IMG/VR virus record: IMGVR_UViG_3300009103_000701
Coordinates: 1 to 64,000 of that record
Direction: 5' to 3' (one strand)
DNA length: 64,000 nucleotides
DNA from: a virus
Of the stretch, positions 48,505-55,913 are shown in pieces. Made by a program: the position numbers and the translations under genes. The first letter of the stretch is position 1. Every line of letters begins with the position of its first letter. The notes beneath the pieces were generated by a model that had not been told where the DNA came from, searched no databases, and saw only the letters and a program-made list of their open reading frames with translations.

Positions 48505-48827
48505 TATTTTTTTCCTCCTGTTGCAACAGCCGGTTTAGCTGGTGCGGTATCGGAACCTTTCTTTTCAAGATCCTTTTGTTGTGCTTGGACTACTTGTAAA
48601 AAAGACTCTAACTTATTAAATGTGGCGCCAACAGCCTGCATTTCATTTGCCTTGAATGCTCCTCTTTGGCAAGCCGCATCTATAATAGATTTGATAATCC
48701 CTAAATCTTGGACAGTCAAATCTGCAGAAGCACCAGGTTGTCCTGCTGGACCTTTTGGACCAACGGTACCTGCTCCTGCTGGTGCGGTTGTTTGTTTTGC
48801 CGCATCTGTTTTTGCTTGTTCAGTCAT
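48504..48827 (-). CDS. Small protein with short collagen-like segment, 107 aa
   Basis: The N-terminal part is Ala/Thr-rich and includes GPKGPAGQPGASA, three collagen-type Gly-x-y units near residue 25. A helical region follows (DLGIIKSIIDAACQRGAFKA, then FNKLESFLQVVQAQQKD) and an Ala/Lys tail. It overlaps the next gene in a TAATG. Collagen-like stretches occur in phage fibre and capsid proteins, but three units are too few to form a stable triple helix. Role unknown. Confidence 0.55.
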   Translation of the reverse strand: MTEQAKTDAAKQTTAPAGAGTVGPKGPAGQPGASADLTVQDLGIIKSIIDAACQRGAFKANEMQAVGATFNKLESFLQVVQAQQKDLEKKGSDTAPAKPAVATGGKK

Positions 48828-48871
48828 ATTAATATGTCTCTCCGTATTGTTTTATTTGTATACGAAGATAT

Positions 48872-49159
48872 TTAATGTTTAGGGAAGTGAGGGCAACTCA
48901 AATTGAATATGCTCATCTCTTTTGGATCTTCAAATCCTACCAAAATAGAATGAACAACTTGATCTGACTTATCAATCTTAATGTGATTACCAATATAATA
49001 TCTGCTTTTTAGATTATCCACAATCCAATTTTCAACAATTTTTAGATACTCGTGACCTTTCTCAGGTAACTCTTGAAATACCAGACCTTTTGGTTTTTTG
49101 GTAAATTTTCTAGCGTCTAAAAAGTTTAATGGATTTGGTATATTGGTTTTTGGAAACAT
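48872..49159 (-). CDS. Hypothetical protein, 95 aa
   Basis: A short protein that starts in the stop of the VWA gene (TAATG-type coupling). Visible features are NFLDARKFTKKPKGLVF, KIVENWIVDNLKSRYYIG and KIDKSDQVVHSILVGFEDPKE. A single-domain alpha/beta fold is likely, without Cys pairs except one near the C-terminus, and no membrane segment. I recognise no family. Co-transcription with the MoxR/VWA pair is likely from the tight spacing, so it could be a third component of that system. Confidence 0.5.
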   Translation of the reverse strand: MFPKTNIPNPLNFLDARKFTKKPKGLVFQELPEKGHEYLKIVENWIVDNLKSRYYIGNHIKIDKSDQVVHSILVGFEDPKEMSIFNLSCPHFPKH

Positions 49160-50454
49160 TATGCGTCGTAATGAGATGTAATACCAAAAGGTGCTTCTTT
49201 ATTTTTATCATGATGTTCATGAAGAATCCATATTGTATCGCAATAATCAGGATCTCCCCAATCATCCCAAGGATAACCATCTGTAAATACTATTAATTTT
49301 TTAGGAACAATGTCATTGTCTTTCATATGTCTCCAATTTGCCATAAAGTCTGTTCCACCGCCACCTTTAGCATCATAGTCTTCTAAACTATTATCATTAG
49401 CAGTAAAATCTTGTTCATTATAAACTTTAGTATCAAAAGACCAAATTTTAATATTATAATCTTGATATTGATCCATAATGTTTTGAATTTCTCCTAAGAA
49501 ATCTTTTAATTGTCTTTCTTCAATAGAACCTGATGTGTCTATTGCTACACAAATATCTATTGTTTTTTGATAGTCTGTTGCAGGTAAAATTATACCTGAA
49601 TGCCAAGCCTTTCTAGAAGGTCTAGCAAAAGTATAGTCGTTTCTTATAACACTTTGTATTTGTTGTTGTAATACTTGTTTCCAATCCATTTTAGGATTAG
49701 TAAACTGTTTAATCATTCTTTTAACTTCTTCAGGTAAATTATCTGGGCCAGCCGCCTGTGCAGATTGCATTATGCCTTCTTTAATTTCATTTTTAATTTT
49801 TTCTTGTTCTTCTTTGCTTAAAACAGGTTGTTGACTTTTACCATTTTTATCTTTATCTTTTTTACCTGCTCCACTTTCAGGACCTTTTTCCCAATCAATG
49901 TGGTCGTCTAATAATTTTCCTAATTTGCTTATATCAATTTTTTTAGCATTTTTAAATAATTCATCATATACTTCTTCTGAAGACCAACCGTCGTATTTGT
50001 GATCTTGGAATATTTGAATGTCTTTAGGTTTTTCTCCTATACCATCTCTAACTAAAGTATTATTAACTAGATAGTCTGCCGCAATATTATAGAGCATTCT
50101 ATTTCTGTTTTCGTTTCTTTGTAAATGATTAAAAACACAATGTAATATTTCGTGTCCTATTACAAATTCAATTTCTTTAGTGCTTAATTTGTGAAAAAAT
50201 TCTGTATTATAATATAAATGTCTGCCATCAGTAGCCGCCGTAGGACACCACTCATCACACTCTTGGATTTTTAATCTAGTAGCCATATTACCAAAGAAAG
50301 GATGTCTTAATAGTAAACCAACTCTTGCTACAATAATTTTATCTAGAACTTCAGCTTTCATTTGTCTATACTCGTCGTCTGTACGTTTTACAACTGGTGG
50401 TTCTTTAATTTTTTTAATTTTAGTTTTTGTTTTTATTTTAGTTTTTAACTGCAT
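49159..50454 (-). CDS. Metallopeptidase-like/VWA protein (MoxR partner)
   Basis: The protein has 431 residues. Residues 28-170 form a DUF2201-type domain with HEILHCVFNH at 101-110, a zinc-metallopeptidase HExxHxxxxH motif. A charged Lys/Gly linker lies at 190-215. A von Willebrand A domain at ~297-415 keeps the metal-ion-dependent adhesion site: DTSGS at 306-310, GGGTDF at 365-370 and FTDG at 390-393. MoxR-VWA pairs act as chaperone-like systems that load metals or remodel protein complexes. The preceding gene is the matching MoxR ATPase. An AAAAGGAA site and a strong RNA hairpin lie in the gap between them. Confidence 0.8.
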   Translation of the reverse strand: MQLKTKIKTKTKIKKIKEPPVVKRTDDEYRQMKAEVLDKIIVARVGLLLRHPFFGNMATRLKIQECDEWCPTAATDGRHLYYNTEFFHKLSTKEIEFVIGHEILHCVFNHLQRNENRNRMLYNIAADYLVNNTLVRDGIGEKPKDIQIFQDHKYDGWSSEEVYDELFKNAKKIDISKLGKLLDDHIDWEKGPESGAGKKDKDKNGKSQQPVLSKEEQEKIKNEIKEGIMQSAQAAGPDNLPEEVKRMIKQFTNPKMDWKQVLQQQIQSVIRNDYTFARPSRKAWHSGIILPATDYQKTIDICVAIDTSGSIEERQLKDFLGEIQNIMDQYQDYNIKIWSFDTKVYNEQDFTANDNSLEDYDAKGGGGTDFMANWRHMKDNDIVPKKLIVFTDGYPWDDWGDPDYCDTIWILHEHHDKNKEAPFGITSHYDA

Positions 50455-50466
50455 AATTCCTTTTAT

Positions 50467-50496
50467 GTTATAGGGTACCCGAAAGCACCCTATAAC
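50467..50496 (-). terminator. Strong hairpin between MoxR and VWA genes
   Basis: GTTATAGGGT and ACCCTATAAC form perfect 10-bp arms around ten bases. In the - strand RNA the loop is GCUUUCGGGU, so pairing can extend inward to a UUCG-type tetraloop. It lies eight bases after the MoxR stop and 12 bases before the VWA start. No U-run follows, so it may be an mRNA processing or stability element rather than a terminator. Confidence 0.6.
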
Positions 50497-50503
50497 GAAA
50501 ACA

Positions 50504-51622
50504 CTAGTCGGCGCTTTGAGCGGCGGTTATGTACTTGCCGTATTTTTCATGGAACTCATCGAAAACTTTGATAGCGTCTGGATCAAACGGTAACTGATAT
50601 TGTGTAAGAGCTAATTTAATACCCATTACAACTAATTCAGTATCAAAATTGTCCATCATAAATCTAAGAAATTTTCCAACTTTGTCGTTAAACTTCTTAT
50701 CTTTTTTATCGCAAGCCTCTTTAAGTTCATAACATAAAGAAACCGTTAGGGAGTACATTGCACTGATTTCTTTACTTTTTAACTTCTCTACTTTACCATC
50801 TAAAATATCAGAAGGGTTAGGAAGTTGTGATGCCACCTTACGGTGAGCCATGAACTTAACTGCAAGTCCTTCGCCTACTGCACCGCTGACTAAATCAGTC
50901 ACAGTGTTTTCATCTAAATCATCTGATAAGAGTTCACTTACAAATGACCAAGATCTCGGAGTAGCAAAAGACCTGCTTGAAGATTTAGGTTCAAAATCGT
51001 ACAAGTCCTTTTTGCTAAAAGTCAAATAACCAATTACATCCTTATGGATTTTGTTATCTACTGCCCATTCAAACCAATCATCAAAAGCAGGTTTCATTTC
51101 TAAGTGAATGAATCTATTCGCTAATGGTGCCGGCATTCTATAAGTGATACCTTTATCTGCTTCTCTATTACCCGCCGCCACTATAACAACGTTTTCTGGT
51201 AATTCGTAAGTACCTACTTTTCTATTCAATATTAATTGGTAAGCCGCCGCTTGAACACTTGGTGCCGCGGAATTCATTTCGTCTAAAAATAGAATAATGT
51301 TTTTATATTTTTTAGACATCTTTTCATCTGGTAATTCTGATGGAGATGCCCATTCCATTGATTTTGAATTACTATTAAAGTATGGAATACCTTTAATATC
51401 TGTTGGTTCCCATAAACTTAATCTTATATCAATAACATGAGCATTGATAGTTTTTGCAATCTGACGAACAACGTCTGATTTACCAATACCCGGACCACCC
51501 CATAAGAAGATTGGTCTTTTGATTTTTAAGGCGTGTAATATACTTGCCTTTGCTTTATTTGGACTTAATTGTCTAGTAGCTAAACTACTATCTGTTGATG
51601 TGTCTTTGCCTTTACGTGCCAT
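50504..51622 (-). CDS. MoxR-family AAA+ ATPase
   Basis: The protein has 372 residues. Walker A GGPGIGKS at 42-49, Walker B LFLDE at 110-114, sensor-1 AAGN with N151, and the arginine finger in PLANRF (R169) are all present. The protein should hydrolyse ATP as a ring and act with the VWA protein encoded directly downstream. The N-terminal ~25 residues are Ser/Thr/Lys-rich and disordered. AAAAGGAG lies eight bases before the ATG, and a near-consensus promoter lies further upstream. I recall related pairs in other T4-like marine phages, with the substrate unknown. Confidence 0.85.
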   Translation of the reverse strand: MARKGKDTSTDSSLATRQLSPNKAKASILHALKIKRPIFLWGGPGIGKSDVVRQIAKTINAHVIDIRLSLWEPTDIKGIPYFNSNSKSMEWASPSELPDEKMSKKYKNIILFLDEMNSAAPSVQAAAYQLILNRKVGTYELPENVVIVAAGNREADKGITYRMPAPLANRFIHLEMKPAFDDWFEWAVDNKIHKDVIGYLTFSKKDLYDFEPKSSSRSFATPRSWSFVSELLSDDLDENTVTDLVSGAVGEGLAVKFMAHRKVASQLPNPSDILDGKVEKLKSKEISAMYSLTVSLCYELKEACDKKDKKFNDKVGKFLRFMMDNFDTELVVMGIKLALTQYQLPFDPDAIKVFDEFHEKYGKYITAAQSAD

Positions 51623-51657
51623 TATGTACTCCTTTTAATACAATTGGTTTATTATTA

Positions 51658-51686
51658 ATAATAGCACCTTTTGGTAATTAAGTCAA
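51658..51686 (-). promoter_or_regulatory. Sigma70-type promoter for the MoxR-VWA operon
   Basis: On the - strand TTGACT (51686-51681) and TATTAT (51663-51658) are 17 bp apart. Transcription would start near 51651, giving a leader of about 29 nt with AAAAGGAG before the MoxR ATG. This points to expression by host-type RNA polymerase, hence early or middle in infection. Confidence 0.65.
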
Positions 51687-51716
51687 ATGAAAAGAAGCTT
51701 AAATGACCCGCATAAA

Positions 51717-52310
51717 TCAATTGTTAATTACGATGTGAGTAACTAAATTACCCTTTTCGTAGGAATCTATGATAAATTTCACTGCATCAAACACTGCGTT
51801 GGGAGATAATATAGTGTTTTGTTCTTTACAAATTTCCCACATCATTGCAGTTTTCTCTACAACAGTAGGTTGTTCGAAAAACATATCTATATTTGTGTCA
51901 ACAAAACCTGGAGAAATTAAACTAGCTTTACATTTTCCACCACTACCGTTTACTTCTTGTGTTATTTTCTTTAATCTCATTTTTTCAATGTAGTAATTTT
52001 CGTTTGCTAATTTATAATCAAACATTTCTAATTCGGTTACAATACTACCAATGGAAATTGCTAGTTTAGGATGGTCTTTACTATACTTGCAAAATTGATA
52101 TAAGAGTGCGTGTTGTTTATTAAAGAGATAAGCATTGTTAATTAAAACATCAAAACTAAGACATTTGTCTACAACTCTTTGAGTATCCTCAATACCGTTT
52201 CCTTCGTCTTTGTCTAGACCGATAACTTCATAATAAGGAGAAAATTTATCATATAAACATTTTCCTATTCCTGATAAATGTCCTGTAATTGCTATTCTGC
52301 GTATTCTCAT
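51717..52310 (-). CDS. Short-chain dehydrogenase/reductase 3 (TGH motif)
   Basis: The protein has 197 residues and is the most complete of the three SDR-like proteins. AITGHLSGIGKCLY is the dinucleotide-binding TGxxxGIG, DVLINNAYLF the NNAG-like motif, ISIGSIVTE supplies the catalytic Ser strand, and ENYYIEKMRLKK probably the Tyr-x-x-x-Lys. LISPGFVDTNIDMF matches the conserved PG segment after the active site. It should use NAD(P)H; the substrate is unknown. It ends just before the promoter of the MoxR operon. Confidence 0.7.
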   Translation of the reverse strand: MRIRRIAITGHLSGIGKCLYDKFSPYYEVIGLDKDEGNGIEDTQRVVDKCLSFDVLINNAYLFNKQHALLYQFCKYSKDHPKLAISIGSIVTELEMFDYKLANENYYIEKMRLKKITQEVNGSGGKCKASLISPGFVDTNIDMFFEQPTVVEKTAMMWEICKEQNTILSPNAVFDAVKFIIDSYEKGNLVTHIVINN

Positions 52311-52342
52311 CTGTATATGTTAATTTATTGAGAAGTTTTGGT

Positions 52343-52738
52343 TTATTCTTCGTTATTGAATTCTTGTCTAGTCATAGCTTTACTAATACCATATTTTCTT
52401 ATATCTCCAGAAAATAACATTAATTCCATAGCTTTCTTTTCATTAGTAACAATTATACCATCGTCAGCCAAAAAATATGGACAAGTAATAAATCTATCTA
52501 AAAAAATTATGGTTTGAGTAGTAACACTAAAGTCTACTGGGAAAGGAACTTCATACGTTTTTAAATCAAGTTTTTTTGTAATAAAATCTAAACCTTTATC
52601 AGTTAATCTTAATCCACCTACATCTTTTGATCTACTATTTTTCCACCACATAGGCAAATACTCTTTTAAAGTATTTGGATTAATACTAATATCTGCGTTT
52701 TTTAGGAAAATTTTTGTGTAGGTTTCTTTCCAGTTCAT
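52343..52738 (-). CDS. Conserved phage protein, 131 aa
   Basis: A Trp-rich N-terminus (NWKETYTKIFLKNADI, then YLPMWWKNSRSKDVGGLRLT) leads to a winged-helix-like GLRLTDKGLDFITKKL segment. A C-terminal FSGDIRKYGISKAMT follows. The LRLTDKG element resembles a small DNA-binding or phage-regulator fold, but no firm family is recognised. I recall similar proteins in cyanophages. Its start overlaps the upstream gene's stop by four bases (ATGA), so the two are translated together. Confidence 0.6.
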   Translation of the reverse strand: MNWKETYTKIFLKNADISINPNTLKEYLPMWWKNSRSKDVGGLRLTDKGLDFITKKLDLKTYEVPFPVDFSVTTQTIIFLDRFITCPYFLADDGIIVTNEKKAMELMLFSGDIRKYGISKAMTRQEFNNEE

Positions 52739-53025
52739 TGTTCGTTGACAGTTTCACCAGCAGTAAGTTTAACTACTGTGAATTCTTCAACGTTGAAAAG
52801 AGTATTCAATTTTTTCGCCAAGTTAAAGGCGTGACCAGGATTAGAAAAACTAACTTTTTTGTATTTTGGTCCTGGATAGTTGTTAAGCATATTTGCTGAT
52901 TTAAGGTTAAAAGGTTTGTTCTTATGAAACACTGCCCAGATGGCTTCCGCTTCAAGAATCTGCTCTGTTTTATAGCTTTTCTTGTCCACGTGTTCCAGTA
53001 TAATCGTAGGCTTCGGTCTACTCAT
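52735..53025 (-). CDS. Conserved small phage protein, 96 aa
   Basis: This small alpha/beta protein has a conserved-looking middle (YKTEQILEAEAIWAVFH) and a C-terminal SNPGHAFNLAKKLNTLFN followed by FTVVKLTAGE. No catalytic residues are apparent. I recall related proteins of unknown function next to RNase H or replication genes in T4-like marine phages. It is the first gene after a 120-bp gap carrying a late-promoter-like element and a palindrome, and its stop overlaps the next ATG. Confidence 0.6.
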   Translation of the reverse strand: MSRPKPTIILEHVDKKSYKTEQILEAEAIWAVFHKNKPFNLKSANMLNNYPGPKYKKVSFSNPGHAFNLAKKLNTLFNVEEFTVVKLTAGETVNEQ

Positions 53026-53066
53026 AATTTTTCAAGGTACCCTCTTTATAGTTACACCCCATACTA

Positions 53067-53088
53067 TATTTATCGTGAATTTCACGAT
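53067..53088 (-). promoter_or_regulatory. Late-promoter-like motif joined to a palindrome
   Basis: In the 120-bp gap 53026-53145 the - strand reads GATAAATA (53074-53067) directly after a palindrome (53072-53088, 8-bp arms ATCGTGAA/TTCACGAT around one base). This could be a late promoter with an operator or hairpin just upstream. The remainder of the gap shows no gene. Confidence 0.4.
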
Positions 53089-53145
53089 TTTGTGTTACAA
53101 AAGTATTATGTTAATGATTTCGAAACGCGGTTATAGATGCCTATA

Positions 53146-53382
53146 CTAAAGGCTACCACCGTCAGCTTTTACACTGATAGTTTCTTCGGCTTTCGATTGT
53201 TTAGTTATGAGAGATTCGTAGTCACCGGCAAGTCTAGCCAGTACAATTGCTAAAGAATATGTTAAACTTTTGGCAGTTGCAATGTCAATTTTTACTTCTT
53301 TTTGTTGACCAATGTCCGCGGCTTTTACTCTTTGTATAAATTGTTGTATTGGTGCTGTATTAATAGGTTCATCTGTTCGCAT
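53146..53382 (-). CDS. Small phage protein, 78 aa
   Basis: A short, mostly helical protein: INTAPIQQFIQRVKAADIGQQKEVKIDIATAKSLTYSLAIVLARLAGDYESL. The core AKSLTYSLAIVLARLAG is hydrophobic enough for helix packing but not a convincing membrane span. The end is polar (ISVKADGGSL). The frame overlaps the upstream gene by 14 bases. No family is recognised. Because it closes the RNase H cluster before a transcription gap, it may be a small accessory protein of replication, which is only a guess. Confidence 0.5.
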   Translation of the reverse strand: MRTDEPINTAPIQQFIQRVKAADIGQQKEVKIDIATAKSLTYSLAIVLARLAGDYESLITKQSKAEETISVKADGGSL

Positions 53383-53854
53383 TTGCTAACTCCTGTTTCA
53401 TTTCAAGTGTTGTTTTAAAAGGTCCTTTATTAGGATACCTTTCTAAAGTAATTAGTTTCGGGCAAAAACTTCGTACCCATCCTTTTTCAAATTTAATAAT
53501 ATAATATCCAGCACTATATAAGGACTTAGATTTTTTACTTTTTGTAAACAATGGTAATTTCTTTTTAACATCATACACCATATTACAAGGTTTAAACTTA
53601 CAAGGAAAACTGTACACTAGGTGCTCTGTGGGTTCAATGTGTGGGCTTGAAATAGTAGTATTGCCCCACATCCATTCACCATCAAAATTGTTTCTTAATT
53701 GTGTTTCATTATCGAATATTTTGGTTCCTTCATCACAAGTATATAGGTATTTCCTATCTTCTTGTCTACATAATGTACCTACCTTGTGTCCTTGTTTTTC
53801 AACTATCCAGAACCTGCTTTCTAGTATAGGTTTTGCAAAGAATTTTTCTGTCAT
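53369..53854 (-). CDS. Conserved phage protein, 161 aa
   Basis: The protein has a FFAKPILESRFWIVEKQGHKVGTL start and a TCDEGTKIF turn. Two Cys (FPCKFKPCNMVYDVKKKLPLF) lie in the middle, and GYYIIKFEKGWVRSFCPKLITL follows, probably an all-beta domain. I recall homologues next to RNase H in cyanophage-like genomes, with no assigned function. It overlaps the RNase H gene by four bases (ATGA), indicating coupled translation. No nuclease or binding motif can be claimed. Confidence 0.6.
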   Translation of the reverse strand: MTEKFFAKPILESRFWIVEKQGHKVGTLCRQEDRKYLYTCDEGTKIFDNETQLRNNFDGEWMWGNTTISSPHIEPTEHLVYSFPCKFKPCNMVYDVKKKLPLFTKSKKSKSLYSAGYYIIKFEKGWVRSFCPKLITLERYPNKGPFKTTLEMKQELANANR

Positions 53855-54843
53855 GCTACCTCTTTCTGTTTATATTTTGCGTTTAAGGGCTCTGCGTAGC
53901 TTTGTGGGTACTCTGCGATACGTTGCATATCCCATTTAGCACAGAATTTAATAAGTTTTAATCCTACTTGTTCTATTGCTTTTGTTTTAACTGATGCTAT
54001 AGTTTCTTTTATTACAGCCTTAATTTTGGGTGGTTGGGCATTTAAATCACATAGTATTACGTTTCTATTGTAATCATCTACAACTCTATGTTCTTCTCCG
54101 TCTTGATCTATCCATCTTTGTAGCATTAAATTATTCCAATTATATCCTTTAGTTTCTCGATCTTCAAATGCATCAAGTAAACCTACTTTCTTTTTAGTTC
54201 CTTTAGCTCTAACACCTGGGTATGCTGAGAATACATTATCAGTAGGATCTCCTCTTACACATTTTTCAAATAACATTAATTTAGGGTTAGGTGCTTTTTT
54301 AGGAAACCCTGTTTTCTTATCTATTACAGGTTTCTTTTTATTATCAAAATATCCTTCGTGTGTAATAGTAACTTCTTGTATTCCATTGTATTGTTTTACA
54401 TTAGGTTTTATCAATTGTGCAAAGTCACCGTCAGTAGATATTATAATATGATTATCATCTGGATGTGCATTTACCCAACCTGCAATTAAATCATCTGCTT
54501 CTAATTGGTCGTGTTGTACTATTGTGCAATTTGTTTTTGTGTCTATAAAGTTTTTAAAGTGTGTAAATGTTTCCCAAAAAACTTCTTCCTCTTCTTTTTC
54601 TGAAACAGTTAACGCCTCTCGAGCAGTTTTTCTATTCATTTTATATCTAGGATAAACATCTCTTCTCCAAGATTTTCCTTCTAAACAAAATACAACGTGG
54701 TCTCCTTTAAATTCTTGCCATACTCTTCTAATACTATTAAGAGTAATATGTAAAGCCATTCCTATTTTTTCATTTAGAGCTCCTTTAATAACGTGTCTAG
54801 CTCTAAAAAAAGTATTTGCAGTATCTACTAAAATGTAATTCAT
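53851..54843 (-). CDS. rnh: RNase H / 5'-3' exonuclease (T4 Rnh type)
   Basis: The protein has 330 residues and is a FEN-1-like nuclease. D7 (ILVDTANTFFRAR), the EGKSWRRDVYPRYK segment near 55-68, EADD at 115-118, TDGD at 137-140 and RGDPTDN at 197-203 are the acidic metal ligands and H3TH region of the family. In T4 this enzyme removes RNA primers and adjacent DNA on the lagging strand. The length fits T4 RNase H (305 residues). It overlaps both neighbours by four bases. Confidence 0.85.
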   Translation of the reverse strand: MNYILVDTANTFFRARHVIKGALNEKIGMALHITLNSIRRVWQEFKGDHVVFCLEGKSWRRDVYPRYKMNRKTAREALTVSEKEEEEVFWETFTHFKNFIDTKTNCTIVQHDQLEADDLIAGWVNAHPDDNHIIISTDGDFAQLIKPNVKQYNGIQEVTITHEGYFDNKKKPVIDKKTGFPKKAPNPKLMLFEKCVRGDPTDNVFSAYPGVRAKGTKKKVGLLDAFEDRETKGYNWNNLMLQRWIDQDGEEHRVVDDYNRNVILCDLNAQPPKIKAVIKETIASVKTKAIEQVGLKLIKFCAKWDMQRIAEYPQSYAEPLNAKYKQKEVA

Positions 54844-55499
54844 GCGTTAAATTCTATTCCGTTAGAACGGTCACCTTCATAAAAATTTGTGTCAAATAAA
54901 TCAAAAGCCATACTAACTCTTGTTTTATCTTCTTTATGTTCTTCTGCTTGGTGGTATATATAACTTGGAAATAATGTTAAGTCACCAGGAGTATTTTCAA
55001 TTTTATAAACATTATATGGATCAACAGGATTATGATACATTGTTTTTGTATCATATTTTTCAAAATGTAAATTGCCACTTAAATAAGAAAAATGTTTTGC
55101 TCCGTGATTGTGTATAGAAATACTTTGTCCTTTTCTTAATACATTTGCCCAACAAAACATTATACATTTTCTTGGCTGTGATTTATGTTCGTGCATAAAA
55201 TTTTTATAACTATCTTGTAACCAATGAAATAAATTTTGGAATGCTTGAACGTCTTGCGTAAGTTTAAATAAATTAAAATCTTTATATTGAGCAGTTAAAC
55301 TATCTTGTCCTAAACCTGTGCCACCGTCATCTTCGGATTTATATTTGTGTTCTTCTATAATTTTCTTTTCATTATCTAAAATCCATTTACGCATAATATC
55401 TAATTTTTCTATATCTGGATAAGTGTCAAACCATAAAGGTATTTTCCAAGTTGGTGCAAACTCGGTTAACGGGTGCATACTTTTGTGAATTTCTAACAT
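54840..55499 (-). CDS. Putative 2OG-Fe(II) oxygenase-like protein 5
   Basis: The protein has 219 residues. FCWANVLRKGQSISIHNHG, LSGNLHFEKYD, GDLTLFPSYIYHQAEEH and TRVSMAFDLFD are in the order of the TIGR02466-type putative 2OG-Fe(II) oxygenases. The first ligand pair reads H-x-H instead of H-x-D, so iron binding may differ from the canonical triad. This type is common in T4-like marine phages. The four-base overlaps on both sides put it in one transcript with RNase H and with the 130-residue protein upstream. Confidence 0.6.
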   Translation of the reverse strand: MLEIHKSMHPLTEFAPTWKIPLWFDTYPDIEKLDIMRKWILDNEKKIIEEHKYKSEDDGGTGLGQDSLTAQYKDFNLFKLTQDVQAFQNLFHWLQDSYKNFMHEHKSQPRKCIMFCWANVLRKGQSISIHNHGAKHFSYLSGNLHFEKYDTKTMYHNPVDPYNVYKIENTPGDLTLFPSYIYHQAEEHKEDKTRVSMAFDLFDTNFYEGDRSNGIEFNA

Positions 55500-55891
55500 T
55501 AACTAATCTCTGATTTATCATCATCCATTCTGTTGATATTAATATATCCCATTCCAGTATCTGGATTTTGTCCTTGATCTTTTAAAATGTTTCTTGCAAC
55601 ATCTTTAAACCAAGCATCAACAATTTGTTCAGGTTTTTCTCCTTTATAACCTGAATCTATTAATTGTTCAATAAATTCATTATTCCAATCTAATTCGAAA
55701 AAACCATTTTTAATATTATCTTTATTAACTTGAGTATCTAATACTGCTACCCATGGTTTTCCTTGTTTAGTTGCTTTTGCTTTTTCTTCCATTAATGCTT
55801 TTCTTCTTGGATCTTTTTCAGTATAATCTGACGCAACATCTTTTGCTTTATTTGTTTTAAATATATCTTTCATTTTTTTCATTATATCCAT
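55499..55891 (-). CDS. Conserved phage protein, 130 aa
   Basis: The N-terminus is basic and helical (MKKMKDIFKTNKAKDVASD, then RRKALMEEKAKATKQGKPWVAVLDTQV). A more ordered segment follows (NGFFELDWNNEFIEQLIDSGYKG) and WFKDVARNIL near residue 93. The pattern KPWVAVLDTQV...NPxNGxFELDWN is one I recall from cyanophage genomes, near the tail or the replication genes, without a known role. It overlaps the oxygenase-like gene by one base. No catalytic motif is visible. Confidence 0.6.
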   Translation of the reverse strand: MDIMKKMKDIFKTNKAKDVASDYTEKDPRRKALMEEKAKATKQGKPWVAVLDTQVNKDNIKNGFFELDWNNEFIEQLIDSGYKGEKPEQIVDAWFKDVARNILKDQGQNPDTGMGYININRMDDDKSEIS

Positions 55892-55913
55892 ATGTTATTT
55901 TCCTCCTTCCTTT

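Noticed and set aside
48504-48827. Collagen-like fibre protein
   Set aside because: Only about three Gly-x-y units are present, too few to claim a collagen domain.
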